64,000 nt of DNA from Myotis daubentonii (Eukaryota; Chordata; Mammalia; Chiroptera; Vespertilionidae): contig NC_081844.1 in NCBI RefSeq assembly GCF_963259705.1, forward strand, positions 102,264,671-102,328,670, written 5' to 3'. The notes below the pieces were generated by a model. The model was not told the origin of the DNA and did no database searches. It saw only the letters and a list, made by a program, of their open reading frames with translations. The position numbers were made by a program, and so were the translations under genes. Shown here piece after piece: positions 47,410-59,214 of this stretch. Positions within the stretch are counted from its first letter, which is position 1. Each line of letters starts with the position of its first letter.

Positions 47410-48055
47410 AATGTTGCCCAAAAGAAAAATAAATTCACATAGAAATATTATGTCCAATATAAATACCAATATGAAGTACATATGTAATTTAGACTTGATA
47501 GCTTATAAAAATATAAGAAAATGTAAAAGGTCATAGTTTATTTTTAAAAATCACATTAAAAAGTAAAAACAAAATACATGAAGTTAACTTTAGGAATACA
47601 TTTAGGAATACATTTTATTAAACCCAATATATTTAAAATATTGTCATTTCAACACATAATCAGTGTAAAAATTATTTATGTTTTATATTCGTGTTTTCAT
47701 ATTGAGTCTTTGAAATCTAATGTGAATTTTTATATTCAGTACACCTCAATTTGGACTAGCCATATTTTATTTCTTTATTTTTAATTTTTTTATTGATTCA
47801 AGAGAGGAAGGGAGAGGGAGAGAGAGATAGAAATATCAGTGATGAGAGGGAATAATTGATTGGCTGCTTCTTACACACTCTCTGTTGGGGATTGAGACTG
47901 CAACCTGGGCATGTGCCCTTGACCAGAATCAAACCTGGGACCCTTCAGTGCACAGGCCGATGCTCTATCCACTGAGCCAAACCAGCTAGAGTTAACCATA
48001 TTTTAAATGCTTAATGGCTACTATATTGAACAATACATGTGTAGACTACCTATAA
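47410..48055. mobile_element. Old GCTGTCCAAT-family DNA transposon split by a SINE
   Basis: 'attaaacccaatatatttaa', 'aatcagtgtaaaaattattt', 'gagtctttgaaatctaatgt' and 'cacctcaatttggactagcc' lead to the SINE. After it, 'ttttaaatgcttaatggcta' and 'ctatattgaacaata' complete the right end. The left end is poorly defined. Confidence 0.6.
47760..48005 (-). mobile_element. Ves SINE with 10-bp target duplication
   Basis: Minus-strand SINE between ccatatttta at 47760-47769 and the same word at 47996-48005. It has 'tttttattgattcaagagag', 'ggcatgtgcccttgaccaga', the B-box complement 'gaatcaaacc' and 'ccactgagccaaaccagcta'. It is the same subfamily as the copy at 12619. Confidence 0.93.
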
Positions 48056-48280
48056 TAGAATCACCTATTGTTGCTTGTTAAAAATTAATATTCTTCGATC
48101 TTATTCCACACTTATTAAATCATAGTCTCTGAGGAAGGGTCTACTGATCTGAAATTTTTAAAAAAAATTAATTTAAAAGTTAAAAAATTTTCAGGCTGAT
48201 TCTTCTGCATGTTAACATTTAAGAATCATTTTACTTCTAAGGCTAAGGAATACTTAATCCCTTCTCACTTCCTCATACTG

Positions 48281-48314
<34 letters not shown>

Positions 48315-48671
48315 TGTTAATCCTAGTCAATTCTGGAAGAGACAGTAAATTCACTTTCTTTCATCTCTCCTTTCCCAAATACTAGTAGATGGTGTTAAAA
48401 GAAAAGAAGAGTGTTTTTCACAGTGATAAGAAGAGACAAGAATGTAACAAGTTATAAATAAAAGAAAAACTAACAAAGAGTAATTGTTAGGTTAGTCTGA
48501 ATTTTGAGTAATTTATAAGTCTGTTTTATATTTTTTAAATGTAAATTTCAAAATGTAAATTCATACATATTTTGATATAAGAATATGTGAGAATCATTAC
48601 ATGGTTTCATTGGACTGATTTTACATTTTAACACTAAAAAAATCAGTTTCTAAGATAATAGGTATCATAGC
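48056..48671. other. Unique sequence around a CA repeat
   Basis: Apart from the (AC)n tract, nothing was recognised. Confidence 0.4.
48282..48312. repeat. (AC)n microsatellite
   Basis: About 15 uninterrupted AC units. Confidence 0.97.
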
Positions 48672-49195
48672 CAACTGGTGCTTAAGAACTTGGAATTTGG
48701 TATCAGGTTGATCCAGGTTCAAGGTCTAGCTTCACCTTTGTTTAAGATTTTAAAAAGGAGCTTGTTTAATTAATTAAATACGAGGTTGAAGCCCGACAGC
48801 GCAGGGGTAGAGGAGCATCACTCAGAAGCAAAAGTCCATTGGGGCCCTCCCCTTCCCCATTCCCCTTTGAGAGGGCACAGCTAAATGGCTGTAACCAAAT
48901 CCCAATGACCTCTAGCCACTTGCAGAAGGAGGGGCATGAGTGTCCCAAGACACTTGCACAAGGGACAGGGACTAGAGCGCTCAGCTTCCTGAGCCTTCAG
49001 ATCCTCATTGCTATCCCCCACCTGTGTGGTGTATCCTTGGACAATATGTTTAGTATTTCTTTGCCTAGTTTTTCTTATGCATAAAATGGGAATATAGAAA
49101 GTTCCAACATCATGGGTATGATTGTAACAATTGAATGGGATAAAATGAACATATGCACAGTGCTTAACATGGTATGTATATTAGCATGTCATCCT
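48672..49195 (+). mobile_element. MIR SINE split by about 270 bp
   Basis: The left half has 'ggaatttggtatcaggttga' and 'ccaggttcaaggtctagctt' (to about 48742). The right half (from about 49018) has 'gtgtggtgtatccttggaca', 'cttatgcataaaatgggaat' and 'acagtgcttaacatgg'. The two halves are consecutive parts of one MIR. The intervening 48743-49017 is GC-richer and unclassified. Confidence 0.65.
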
Positions 49196-50624
49196 TTTCT
49201 TTTCTTTTTGCCAGCCAATTAATGAGAAAATAAACCTTAATGCTTCTTACACATGTATTTATTTTTTCAAATGTATTTGTCAGCAGAACGAATTCAGTTG
49301 TTTTCATTGGAAAAGTTCAAGTCTGAGAATGTCTGTTAGGACAGAGCAGCATTTTGGCCATGTTTAACTGCCACTAATCCTGAAGATGGGCAATTCTATT
49401 CTAGTCTTTTGGTGGCTACTTAATGGGCTTTACAATGGACACATAATTTAACAGGCACAAGTTATTGGACCCCTTTTTTTAGAGTTAAAGTATTTTCAGT
49501 CAAGTTTATGCGTAAGGGTTAATGAAACATTACTCAATACATCTTAAATGGGTTTGGGGCACTTAGAGAAATGGTAAGGATGGCCATAATATTTTTTTTT
49601 CCACAGAGATAATTATCATATCCACAGAAGTGACAAGTGGTAATGAAAGTGAGCCAAAAAAGTAAAAAGGGATCATTCAGTCCCTCTTCTGGGGGCAGGT
49701 ACCTTTTTACACACTTCCCATTGGTGAAGCAAAATACAAACTAAAGTCTTGTGTTAAATGTCTTTACTTTTGCACCAAAACACACACACACACACAAAAA
49801 AAAAAAACCCACAAAAATACCCCAAAACAAAACAAAAAAAAACACTGGAAACACAGAGAGTGTGTTTCAATTAAAAGGAACCCTGGAGCAAAAATGTGTT
49901 ACAGTCAGGGGTAGAAGCAGACTGTATCATTATCTGGTAGGCACAGCAGTCAAGATAATGAGCAGCTAAGAAGACTGGACAATGGAAGGTGAAGTATGAC
50001 TTGTCATGAAATCGTCAATGGAATCTGAGCTCACTTTCCATTAGTAGGTGCCATGAAATTGCAGGGATGTGCTGAGCAGCTGGAGAAAAAACTAAAATAA
50101 AAGTAGCCCGATAGTACTTAGTAATTTTAAGCCTAATTTAATGTTTTGCCAGTGTTACCAAAAGCCTTAAATCAATGATTCCAAGGCTTAATTCCTCCTG
50201 TGTGTTGATGGTCAGGATTTATCCTCTCTTGCCTTGACCTTGAAACAGAAATTGCTCAAGTATTGTTCCTCTGAGAGGATTTTATTGTTGTTCTTCTTTA
50301 GCATGGAATGTAAGTATGGAATAGGTTTGGAATTCTGTCCCTGCTGAGGGGCAATATGATATTATATAAGTTAAAATGAGAGATGGGCCACAGATGTATT
50401 GGGTTGGCATAAAAACGCATAGCTAGTAAGTGGGATCCAAGTGCAAGCATCCCCAATGAATGAGGGCTAGATAACAGATAGGCCAAAAGAACCATAGGAA
50501 AAGATTCAGGTTGGATTGCAAATGGAAAATTTATTAATACAATGAATCCAAGAAAATACACTGAGGAGAAAAAAATCTATGTCTGGTAATAGAAGAGATC
50601 AAGGAATAATAATTATAATTATGT
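49196..50624. other. Unique sequence with an A/C-rich run
   Basis: An (AC)n and poly(A) low-complexity run lies at 49781-49840. Nothing else was recognised. Confidence 0.4.
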
Positions 50625-50960
50625 GGTTTATCCATTTATTCTTCCACCATGTATTGGATACTCACTTCTTCATGTCAGATGTTATTTTAAGTCATGGGAA
50701 CCTGTGAATGGCAGGCAGGGCCTCTGCTCTGTATTAGGGAGACAGAAAAAAAAGATGAATAAATAAAAGAACACAATAATTTCACATAGCAATAGTGAGA
50801 TGAAGAGAGGACATGCCATTGTGGGAGAGTGACGAGTGGTCCAGAGCAACTGCTCAAGTGACACCTCTGAAGAGAAAGTATTTTCAATCCAGAGGGAGAG
50901 GAAGCTAGAAGAAGGCAGAAAATTTAAATGGATTTAAGTATCAATAGATGAAGAATGCAG
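50625..50960 (-). mobile_element. L2 LINE fragment
   Basis: 'tttatccatttattcttcca', 'aggcagggcctctgctctgt' and 'gggagacagaaaaaaaagat' are antisense L2 3' end. 'gtgacacctctgaagagaaa' continues it. Confidence 0.6.
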
Positions 50961-52188
50961 AAAGAAGCTAAGATCTTTTCTAGCTTCCTCCTTAAACCTT
51001 AAATTCAGCATTTTCCGTAAAGTAGTCAGAGCCCCACCAGGCATAGGTGTTGTAAGCTTTTGTAGGAGGTCTAGTGATATCCTCCTCCCCAAATCCTCTG
51101 GAAATATCCAACTGATGGAGACATTGTGATTTTCTGGAAAGAATCTCAAGGCTTTTTCAATCCCTTTAGTTCTTAGATCAGAATCTCTCTGCCCTCATAA
51201 TATTAGGCAATTTTTGTCTATTCCTAGAGTCACATGTTGACTCTACAGAGAGAAAACCCTTAGTCTTACCGATTCTGTGTGTACCAAGTGCCCAGTGCCA
51301 GGCTCAGGGTAGACACACTGTAAATGTTTCTGTGTGAAAAAGAACAGGAAAGACAAAAAGCCAAACTGTTAAATCATGTTCTCAAGAATCGTTCCTGCAT
51401 ATACTTCCAGGAGTTGCCACATTCAAGGTCTAGGATGGATTTCAAAAGAATTGTTAACATAAAAACATTCAAACCTGTAAAGAATTATTGTGAGTTTATT
51501 TGAGCCAAATTGTTGAGAATTGCAGGGAAGCAGAACCTCAGCAGATTGAGATAATGCTCCGGAGAATGGCAGGTTACATCTGTATTTATACATTACAGTC
51601 AAAGGAAGGGATGTAGGTGAGTTACATGAAATCTATTGGTGATAGACTAGAGAGGCAGGAGAAAGCAAAGTGAGGGGAAAACCCCTGGGATTGGATAAAA
51701 ATTAAAGTGATAGACACGCACTTAGGTGGGTGCAGGAACAATTCACATGATAACAATGAAGGAATTTGTGGTATCTGTCCTGGTGCCCAGGCACATTAGG
51801 TTGTGCCCCAAGGGGTCCAGAAAAAGGGAAGTTACAAGTTACCCAGACATTTCAAGGATATGTTATTATAGATGCAAAAAGACAGATAGGCTCAGTTAAG
51901 GTAAAGGTTGACCTTGTCAGTGAAGATACCAGTTTAGGATGTAACTACTCACCCTAACTGCTTTTAGTTAAAGTTTAATTTCATACCACTCTTTGTGGTT
52001 ACTTTAGGTCTCTGAGTTTGCAAGACCTCCATGCAGGCCTTCCCTGAGCTTGTCAGGTTAGCATGTGGCCCCTTTTGTCCACACATCCCCCTTTTGGTCA
52101 TAAATCAATCCAAAGGATGCATTGATGATCAACCTTTTGGTTGGATAATAGAGTCCAATTAACTTCATCAGTAAGCAGTTTCATAAGT
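50961..52188. other. Mostly unclassified; possible old LTR at 51480-52100
   Basis: From 51480 the text 'attattgtgagtttatttga', 'gaagcagaacctcagcagat' and 'cacacatcccccttttggtc' suggests an ancient ERV-type LTR or internal region, but no ends or target duplication could be found. 50961-51479 is unique. Confidence 0.3.
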
Positions 52189-52196
52189 GCTATTAG

Positions 52197-52408
52197 CAGT
52201 GGTCGGCAAACTCATTAGTCAACAGAGCCAAATATCAACAGTACAACGATTGTAATTTCTTTTGAGAGCCAAATTTTTTAAACTTAAACTATATAGGTAG
52301 GTACATTCTTATTAACTTAATTAGGGTGCTCCTAAGGCTTAGGAAGAGCCACACTCAAGGGGCCAAAGAGCCACTTGTGGCTCGCGAGCCTCAGTTTGCG
52401 GACCGCGG
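52197..52408 (-). mobile_element. 212-bp non-autonomous hAT, copy C
   Basis: The same 212-bp element in reverse orientation, from cagtggtcggcaaactcatt to tttgcggaccgcgg. Unlike copies A and B, the 8-bp flanks (gctattag at 52189-52196 and gggaggga at 52409-52416) do not match, so its right flank has been altered. Confidence 0.88.
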
Positions 52409-54921
52409 GGGAGGGAGCAAGGAAGAAACCAAGAATCTTTACTCCGTTCATAGCTGCCTTGGCTTTTATTGTTTGTTTACTAATTTACTTTCAGTAACTG
52501 GTGTATTTGAATGGGAGCCAACAAGACTATTCTTATTGTCTTTAAGAATACAGAAGACAAAGTGAAGGTCCATTTTGTTGTTTAAATTCAAAATTCAGAA
52601 ACCAAATGGGGTAAGGTACAGGTCTTCCCTTTTGAAATAATGGTTAAAATCAGCCTGTCGGCATCAACTCCCACCTGAACAATGAAATCAGTTCTCTTAA
52701 TAGCCAGAAACTCAGACAAATAGAAGCAGATTTAATAGTGCACATATTCACTTACAGAAAGCTCTGAATAGCGAGGATTTTAGATTAGAATTCAACTTTA
52801 CCCCCCTATTAAATGCCAGCCTGGCGAGTTGCATTAATGACCGTGATTGTGTTTGAATGAAAATGGGGGACATCTGGCGATATCAGGAGATCAAACGTTG
52901 GGAGTCTGCGTGCTGACTCTCATCTGTTTGTCACCCAGCAGGTGTAATGGAGGGCATGCATGTGGGCTCTTTGCCCAAGTTAATGTACAGACCTAGTGTA
53001 TGGAGGGGAGAGGTTCCCTGTGCAATTTTAAAGGATCACAGCTCAAGATAGGTATGCAGCAGTGGCGGGGGCCTGGGGGTGGGGGAGAGGTTGGGTGAGG
53101 GGGTGCAGGTGGAGTGGATATTTTTCCACTGCACCAATTTCTTTAGTAAAATCGCCTCTTTCTAGCCTACAGGCATTTCCCTTGTCCCGTTTCACCAAAC
53201 TTCCAGGGCTCAATTTGTTATTCAAAAATTTATGGAAAATGTATGTTAAAGTGAAAAGGGTACATTGTGCAGAAAAGGGAAGCAGCTTGTAAGCATATCA
53301 TTAAGCCTGAGCCATGGGGCCCGCAGATGGCAGCTCCACTCAGAAGCGAGAGTGGTGCCAACGCTGAACTCTAAATACATTTAAATCACATATCTTTACT
53401 TAAAAATGGAGTCTTTTGGAAGGAAAAGCAGATGATATTTAAGGACGCAAGTGGTATTCTTTTGTTCCTCATAAAATAGAGCCCTTTACAAAAGTCGTTA
53501 CCTTGGGAGTGTGCAGTAAGCCTTTGATTCTGCAAATTCCCCAGAGGACTTAGTGGCCATGTGAGGCTCAGTTCTTAATAGGATTAACCATTGAGGTAGT
53601 ACCTTCCTCAGAGAACAACTCTTCAAGTATCCTTACTGTCATTGAAAACAAAAGGATTTGTTTTGATTGCTGTGTTCAAATGCTAACAGCAAACCTTTGT
53701 TTTGCACATTAGAAATACTAGTAACAACAACAAAAAATTATCATGACATACGGGCTTCTTATTTTAATTGAAAATAAATTTAGTTCTTAGACTGTGCCAA
53801 TCTTGAATTAATTAGTAGAGGGTTAAGGAAAGGGATGAAAGCATTTGCATGCTACTTAATATAATTTTCTGGGGATATTTTGAATATATATTAATCATAC
53901 TGATTTCTTGTTTTGAGTGTGGTTTTATTTACTCTTAATGGAGAATTTATATTCTAAAGGGTAGAGTTCATATTGGTGAGACCAACACAGTAAATAAACC
54001 AGTTGGTTTTTATTTCTTAATTTGGAAGAGAGGCATTATTTTTACTAGCACCTCATACAGTAAGTTCATTTTAGCTCTGAAATTGATTTTGAATGTGTAT
54101 CCTTAACTTTTATTGATGTCATTAGGTCTGATAGCAATAGGATTAAAATAGGCATTATTTGTGCTTAAGACATTTAAAACATCACCTTTTATTTTAATAT
54201 TCTAATAGCTTCATCTGTTTAATGAGTATACTTTTAGAAAATCCAAAAGAATAATTATACCTACAGGACATTTGGTATGTGGAATATTTAATTTTCAAAA
54301 TATTGTGAACACATTATTTCCACATTTCTCTACCACCTTCTCCACTTTTATTCTGAAATGTTCAATCTGCATAGATGTTAGTGGCCTGTATTGAGTTGAA
54401 TTGTACATCTGTGTAAGGGAGAAAATATGTGGATGTGTGTACATACTGATGTATGAGTAGTGTGAATAAAAGGGAGGGATACGTATTAATTTTTAAAGGA
54501 ATACAATTTTACTCAACTGCAAGTGAAACAGTGATGGCTGGCAATGTGTTGGTAAACAGAAGTCCACTGGCAGTTATTTTTAATGCAAATATGAATCAAT
54601 TATGAATTTTTTCAAATTGATCATTTCAAATTGAGTGTGGATAAAGCAAATTCAAAAGTGCTTCGCAGAATGAATAACTCTATCAATTCTATTAATTTCT
54701 TTTATAAAAATTTTTCTACTCTGTCTTTGAAAATGTATCATAGACCAGCACTGGCCACAGTTCATATATTTGGCAACCAAATTCCTTTTAAATGGAATGC
54801 CCTAAGCTTTCTCTCTGGCTTGTTATATTGTTCTATAGCTTTTGATAGAATGCTGAGGTTCTGTATTCTAGGGTTATTCTGTATTTAGGGCATACTCTCA
54901 CCTGGGATGACTGCTTTTCTG
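52409..54921. other. Unique block; part may be conserved non-coding DNA
   Basis: About 2.5 kb without recognisable repeats. The stretch 52620-53010 is complex and balanced in base composition, unlike the AT-rich neighbours, and has no long frame. It could be a conserved non-coding element, which only an alignment could show. Confidence 0.35.
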
Positions 54922-54983
54922 TATTTATTTATTTGTTTGTTTATTTATTTATTTATTTATTGAGAGAGAGAGAGAGAGAGAGA
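54922..54983. repeat. (TTTA)n and (GA)n tracts of the SINE
   Basis: A TTTA-type array passes into 11 GA units at 54962-54983. Confidence 0.93.
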
Positions 54984-55108
54984 TTTGTTGTTCCACTTAT
55001 TTATGCATTCATTGGTTGATTCTCCTATGTGCCATGACCAAGGATCAAACCCACAACCTTGGCATATGGGGAAGACGCTTCAACCAGCTGACTACCTGGC
55101 CAGAGCTG
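54922..55108 (-). mobile_element. Bat tRNA-derived SINE with expanded tail
   Basis: Minus-strand SINE of the same older type as the copy at 4030: '(ga)n' then 'gatttgttgttccacttatt', 'gccatgaccaaggatcaaac' and 'gactacctggccagagct'. Its poly(A) tail has turned into a TTTA repeat (54922-54960). Confidence 0.82.
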
Positions 55109-56160
55109 GAAGGATGCCTGTTCCTTGGTGTACATCTTAGGTGGTTGGCTCACCTGATCACTTGTCCACTTGCTCACTTGAATAACCCTCTCTGGGCGGT
55201 GAGAATTCAGGAAAGGGGTTCTTCTGTCTCCATATCTGGACTGAACATATTCAAGAACTAGGTAGTCCTTTGAGGGGTATTGTAGTAGGTGAGGGGATCA
55301 TATTAACAATTAAGTAGTTGCTCATGGAAAAAAGTCAAATTTGATAATGACTCTAATACAAAACTGACTGAGTCGGTTGGATCACAGATCCTGCATTTCA
55401 ATGTTGAAAATGCCGTTGTTTTCATTGGTTTGGCACATCTTTGTGATAGAAACCATGTATTCTGAGAAAATTTGTGCCAGAATTTGTCATATTATTGTGG
55501 AAATCTTTATGTGAGAGAGAAGATGATTTAAATGAGTTGAAATGTTATTCTAAAGAGTGAAAATTGAGAAATTCTGTATAGTGAGAAATAGAGACTTCTT
55601 CAGCCAGAGTGGTTTTGGAGGGAATAAAATATATTATAGAAGTAGAAATTTGCTATTGTTAATGTATTCTAAGCATACTTTGTTGTTACTTTGGCTGCCT
55701 ATAATTTCTTTGCTATGTTGGTCAGAGCCACCAAAGATTATCGTCTGTTGATTAACATCTAACCCAATCTATTCTCTAATCCATTTGTCTCAACCATAGT
55801 GGGCTTTCAGATTCTCAGGGATGTTTTTGGGAGCTCCGGATGTTTTGAAAGTATTTCTCCTGGCTCCCTTCTCCCAAGGTCTAATTTTATAGCTCGGGGA
55901 TATCATACATTTCAATAGCATTTGTTATGAGGCCATTTCCTTGTTCCACTGTACACATTTACTATTAATGAAACCTGAGTACCCCCCCCCCCCCCTTGAA
56001 CCCTGAGGAACACATCCACAACCCCGGCAGCATGCCCTAATTTTCTCCTCATGATATAAAAGGGAGCCGTATGGAACAACCATAATTGTATTAGATTTCT
56101 TTGCATAAAAGTGTTCTATTTTAGGGTATTTGTATGTTATAGCTTTGCTATCATGAGATG
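55109..56160. other. Unique sequence with a poly(C) tract
   Basis: A run of 14 C lies at 55982-55995. Nothing else was recognised. Minus-strand glycine-rich frames here follow from the C run. Confidence 0.4.
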
Positions 56161-56539
56161 TGTGGTGTGTCTTTCTTTTTTTAATCTTTATTGTTGAGAT
56201 TATTACAGATGCCCCTCTTCCCCCTCCCCCATTGCCCTCCTCCAACCAGTTTCCAACCCATCCCAGGCCTTCACCACCCTATTGTTAGTGTCCATTGGTA
56301 ATCCATATATACATATATGATCTTTGTTTAATCTCTTCCCATCCTCCAGCCCCCTTTCCTCTGAGAATTGTCAGTCTGTTCAATTTCCATGCCTCTGATT
56401 CTATTTTATTCACCAGTTTATTATGTTCATTAGATTTATTATTTGTTTATTTTGATTTTTAGATTCAGTTGTTGATAGGCATGTATTTGTTGCCATTTTG
56501 TTGTTCATAGTTTTAATCTTTTTCATCTTCTTCCTCTTC

Positions 56540-57350
56540 TTAAAGAATACTTTTCAACATTTCATATAATGCTGGTTTGGTGGTGATGAACTCTTTTAGC
56601 TTTTTCTTGTCTGTGAAGCTCTTTATCTGACCTTCAATTCTAAAGGATAGCTTTGTTGGGTAGAGTACTCTTGGTTGTAGGTCCTTGCTGTTCATCACTT
56701 TGAATATTTCTTGCCACTCCCTTCTGGCCTGCATAGTTTCTGTTGAGAAATTAGCTGACAGTCATATGGGTGCTCCCATGTAGGTAACTAACGGCTTTTC
56801 TCTGCTGCTTTTAAGATTCTCTCTTTGTCTTTAGCCCTTGGCATTTTAATTATGATGTGTCTTGGTGTGGTCCTCTTTGGGTCCCTCTTGTTTGGGACTC
56901 TCTGTGCTTCCTGGACTTGTAAGTTTATTTCTTTCACAAGGTAGGGGAAGTTTGGTCATCATTTCTTCAAATAGGTTTTCAATATCTTGCTCTTTCTCTT
57001 TTCTTCTGGCACCCCCATAATGCTTGAAGATGTCCCAAAGGCTCCTTACACTATCTTCATATTTTTAGATTCTCTTTTTCTTTTTGCTCTTCTGGTTGGA
57101 TGTTTTTTGCTTTTTCATATTTCAAATTGTTGATTTTATTCTCAGAATTTTCTACTCTACTGTTGAATCCCTGCATATTATTCTTTATTTCAGTCAGTGC
57201 ATGCTTAATTTCTGACTGGTCCTTTTCCATTTTTTGGGAGGTTTCTAAAAGACTCTTGAGTAACATTATAACCATGGTTTTTAACTCTATATCCAGTAGT
57301 TTGCTTTCTTCCATTTCTTTCATTTGTGACATGTTTCTTTGCCTCCTCAT
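56540..57350 (-). pseudogene. HAL1 ORF1, degenerate
   Basis: The N-terminal 97 codons (57350-57057) open with MRRQRNMSQMKEMEESK and include KAKNIQPEEQ-like text shared with the other copy. The last 64 codons (56734-56540) hold QARREWQEIFKVMNSKDLQ and end MLKSIL. The two parts are in different frames and the middle is interrupted by stops, so no full protein can be made. Its domains are as in the copy at 40199. Confidence 0.85.
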
Positions 57351-58717
57351 TTTGGCTGCTTCCCTGTGTTTGTTTCTATGTATTGGGTAGAGCTGCTATG
57401 TCTCATTGAGTTGATAGAGTGGCCTTGTGTAGTAGATGTTTAATAGGGCCCAGTGGCTCAGTCTCCCAAGTCACCTGAGCTGGGAGCTCTATTTGAACCC
57501 CTTTGTGGGCTGTGAGCACAGTCTTGTTGTAACTGAAACTTGATTGCTGTTGGTGTCACTGGGAGGAATTGACCTCCAGGCCAATTGGCTGCAAGGACTA
57601 CCTGTGACTATAGTGGGAGAGCTGCTGTTCAGGAGACACCCCTGTGGAACAGGACTTGCTTCAGTGTGGCTTTGGTGTTCACTGAATATGCCCCTTGAGT
57701 ATGTCACTTATGGATGTGTATAGTTGTAATCTGGTATGGTCTGACACTGAGCACTGGGTACACTGGCTCTTGAGTCTCCAGGGAGGTTCAAAGTCAGCCA
57801 CTGCCTGGGCCACCCAGCAGAACTTACACAGAGGTCTGCAGATTCTTCCTCTTTGTATTGGGTTTGGAAGTGCCCAGACGAGTCCCAGCTAGGAAGCAAG
57901 GTAGGTTAGTGCTGGTGCCAGTCTTGGGCCTTTTATTGATAGGTTTGGAGCTCCCTGACCCAGCTGCAGCTTGTTTGAGAGATTTAGCCTGAGCAGGGAC
58001 AGGCCATTCATATGCAAAAACTGCTGCACACAGGGATTGTAAATTGGATGGGGCAGATTCTTAGGGAATCATGAAGGCAGAGCAAACAGAAATGGCTGCC
58101 AGTCAGCCCTGGGTCCAGGGAGGTCCCAGCATAGGAACAATCATCCCTGGGAGCACCTCTGTCTGGGAGAAAGCTACTGCCCTGATGCTAGACAATCCAT
58201 TCCTCCTTATATATGTCTGTCTCCCCAGAGCCTCGCCCTGGTGCTGGAGCTCAGAGGAAGCAGGACCTTGTAAGTTCAGTTCATGGTGTCAGCCTTTTAA
58301 GAGGAATAGCTGGGTCTCCAGCAGCCTCTGTGGAGCCCCGATCGGCACTGGTTGTTGCAGCCTGTAGTTCTTACTGCCCATAGGGACTTCTTTTCCCAGC
58401 TCTGGGACCCTAAGCTGGGGGTCTGGTGTGGGTCTGGGACCCCTTGCTCTTCTGGACAGCCTCTGCAGAGATGATTTCCCTCCTGATTAAAAAGCAACAC
58501 ATGTGGGTGCCAGACCAGTACCTTCTGCACCTCCACACCTCCTACCAGTCTCAGTGTGCTTTCTTTTTACTTCTCTACTTGTAATACTTCCATTCAGCCA
58601 GCTTTCTGGCGGTTCTGGATGATGGTTGTTCTGTATTTTAGTTGTAAATTTGATGTGGTTGTGGGAGGCAGCAAGTATAGGCCTTTACCTATGCTGCCAT
58701 CTTGGTTCCTCCTTTCC
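57351..58717 (-). promoter_or_regulatory. HAL1 5' UTR, long form
   Basis: It begins in minus-strand sense with the YY1-type ccaagatggcagc and is about 1.37 kb, twice the length of that in the plus-strand copy. Short frames within it are incidental. Confidence 0.6.
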
Positions 58718-58904
58718 TGTGGTGTGTCTTTCTGATTCATATTCCTAGATTGCAAATTTTAGTGGTTGGCTTGAAGCTTATAGTTTAATTCATCCTCCTC
58801 AGCATCTCACACGAGTCTTGAAACAGCATTACTGCTTAAGCATAAACATGCAAATGTGAATGCAGAGACCTGTTTCCTTACCTTCTACCATCACTTAGGG
58901 AAGG

Positions 58905-59214
58905 GCTGTCCAATGGAAGTAGAATGCCAGCCACAGATGATATTTTAACATTTTTAATAAGCACATTATCAGGAACAAAAGGAAGTTGGTGAAATTAACT
59001 TTATTAAAGTATTTTATTTAACTCTATATAGCAAAAATTATTTTTCCAATATATAGTCAATATAAAAATATATTATTGAGATTTTTTTTATTTTTACACT
59101 AAATCTGTTAAATCAGGTTTCATATTGATGGCGTATGTCAGTGTAGAGTAGCCACATTTTAGCTGTTCAATAGCCAATAGCCATAAAAGGCTAGGGGCTA
59201 TTCTATTGGACAGC
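58905..59214. mobile_element. GCTGTCCAAT-family DNA transposon, 310 bp
   Basis: Ends GCTGTCCAAT (58905) and ATTGGACAGC (to 59214) form a perfect 10-bp inverted repeat. Inside are 'ggtgaaattaactttattaa' and 'agtagccacattttagctgt'. The best-kept of the three copies in the window. Confidence 0.8.

Larger units (their letters stand above)
56161..58733 (-). mobile_element. Second ORF2-less L1 (HAL1-like), full length, with target duplication
   Basis: The 16-bp repeat tgtggtgtgtctttct flanks the element exactly at 56161-56176 and 58718-58733. In minus-strand sense it starts ggaggaaccaagatggcagc just inside the right duplication, has a 5' UTR of about 1.35 kb, a broken ORF1 (57350 to 56540), a 360-bp G-rich 3' UTR and an A-rich end (T run at 56176-56182). 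There is no ORF2. Element length is 2541 bp. It is more decayed than the plus-strand copy, so probably older, yet its duplication is perfect. Confidence 0.9.
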
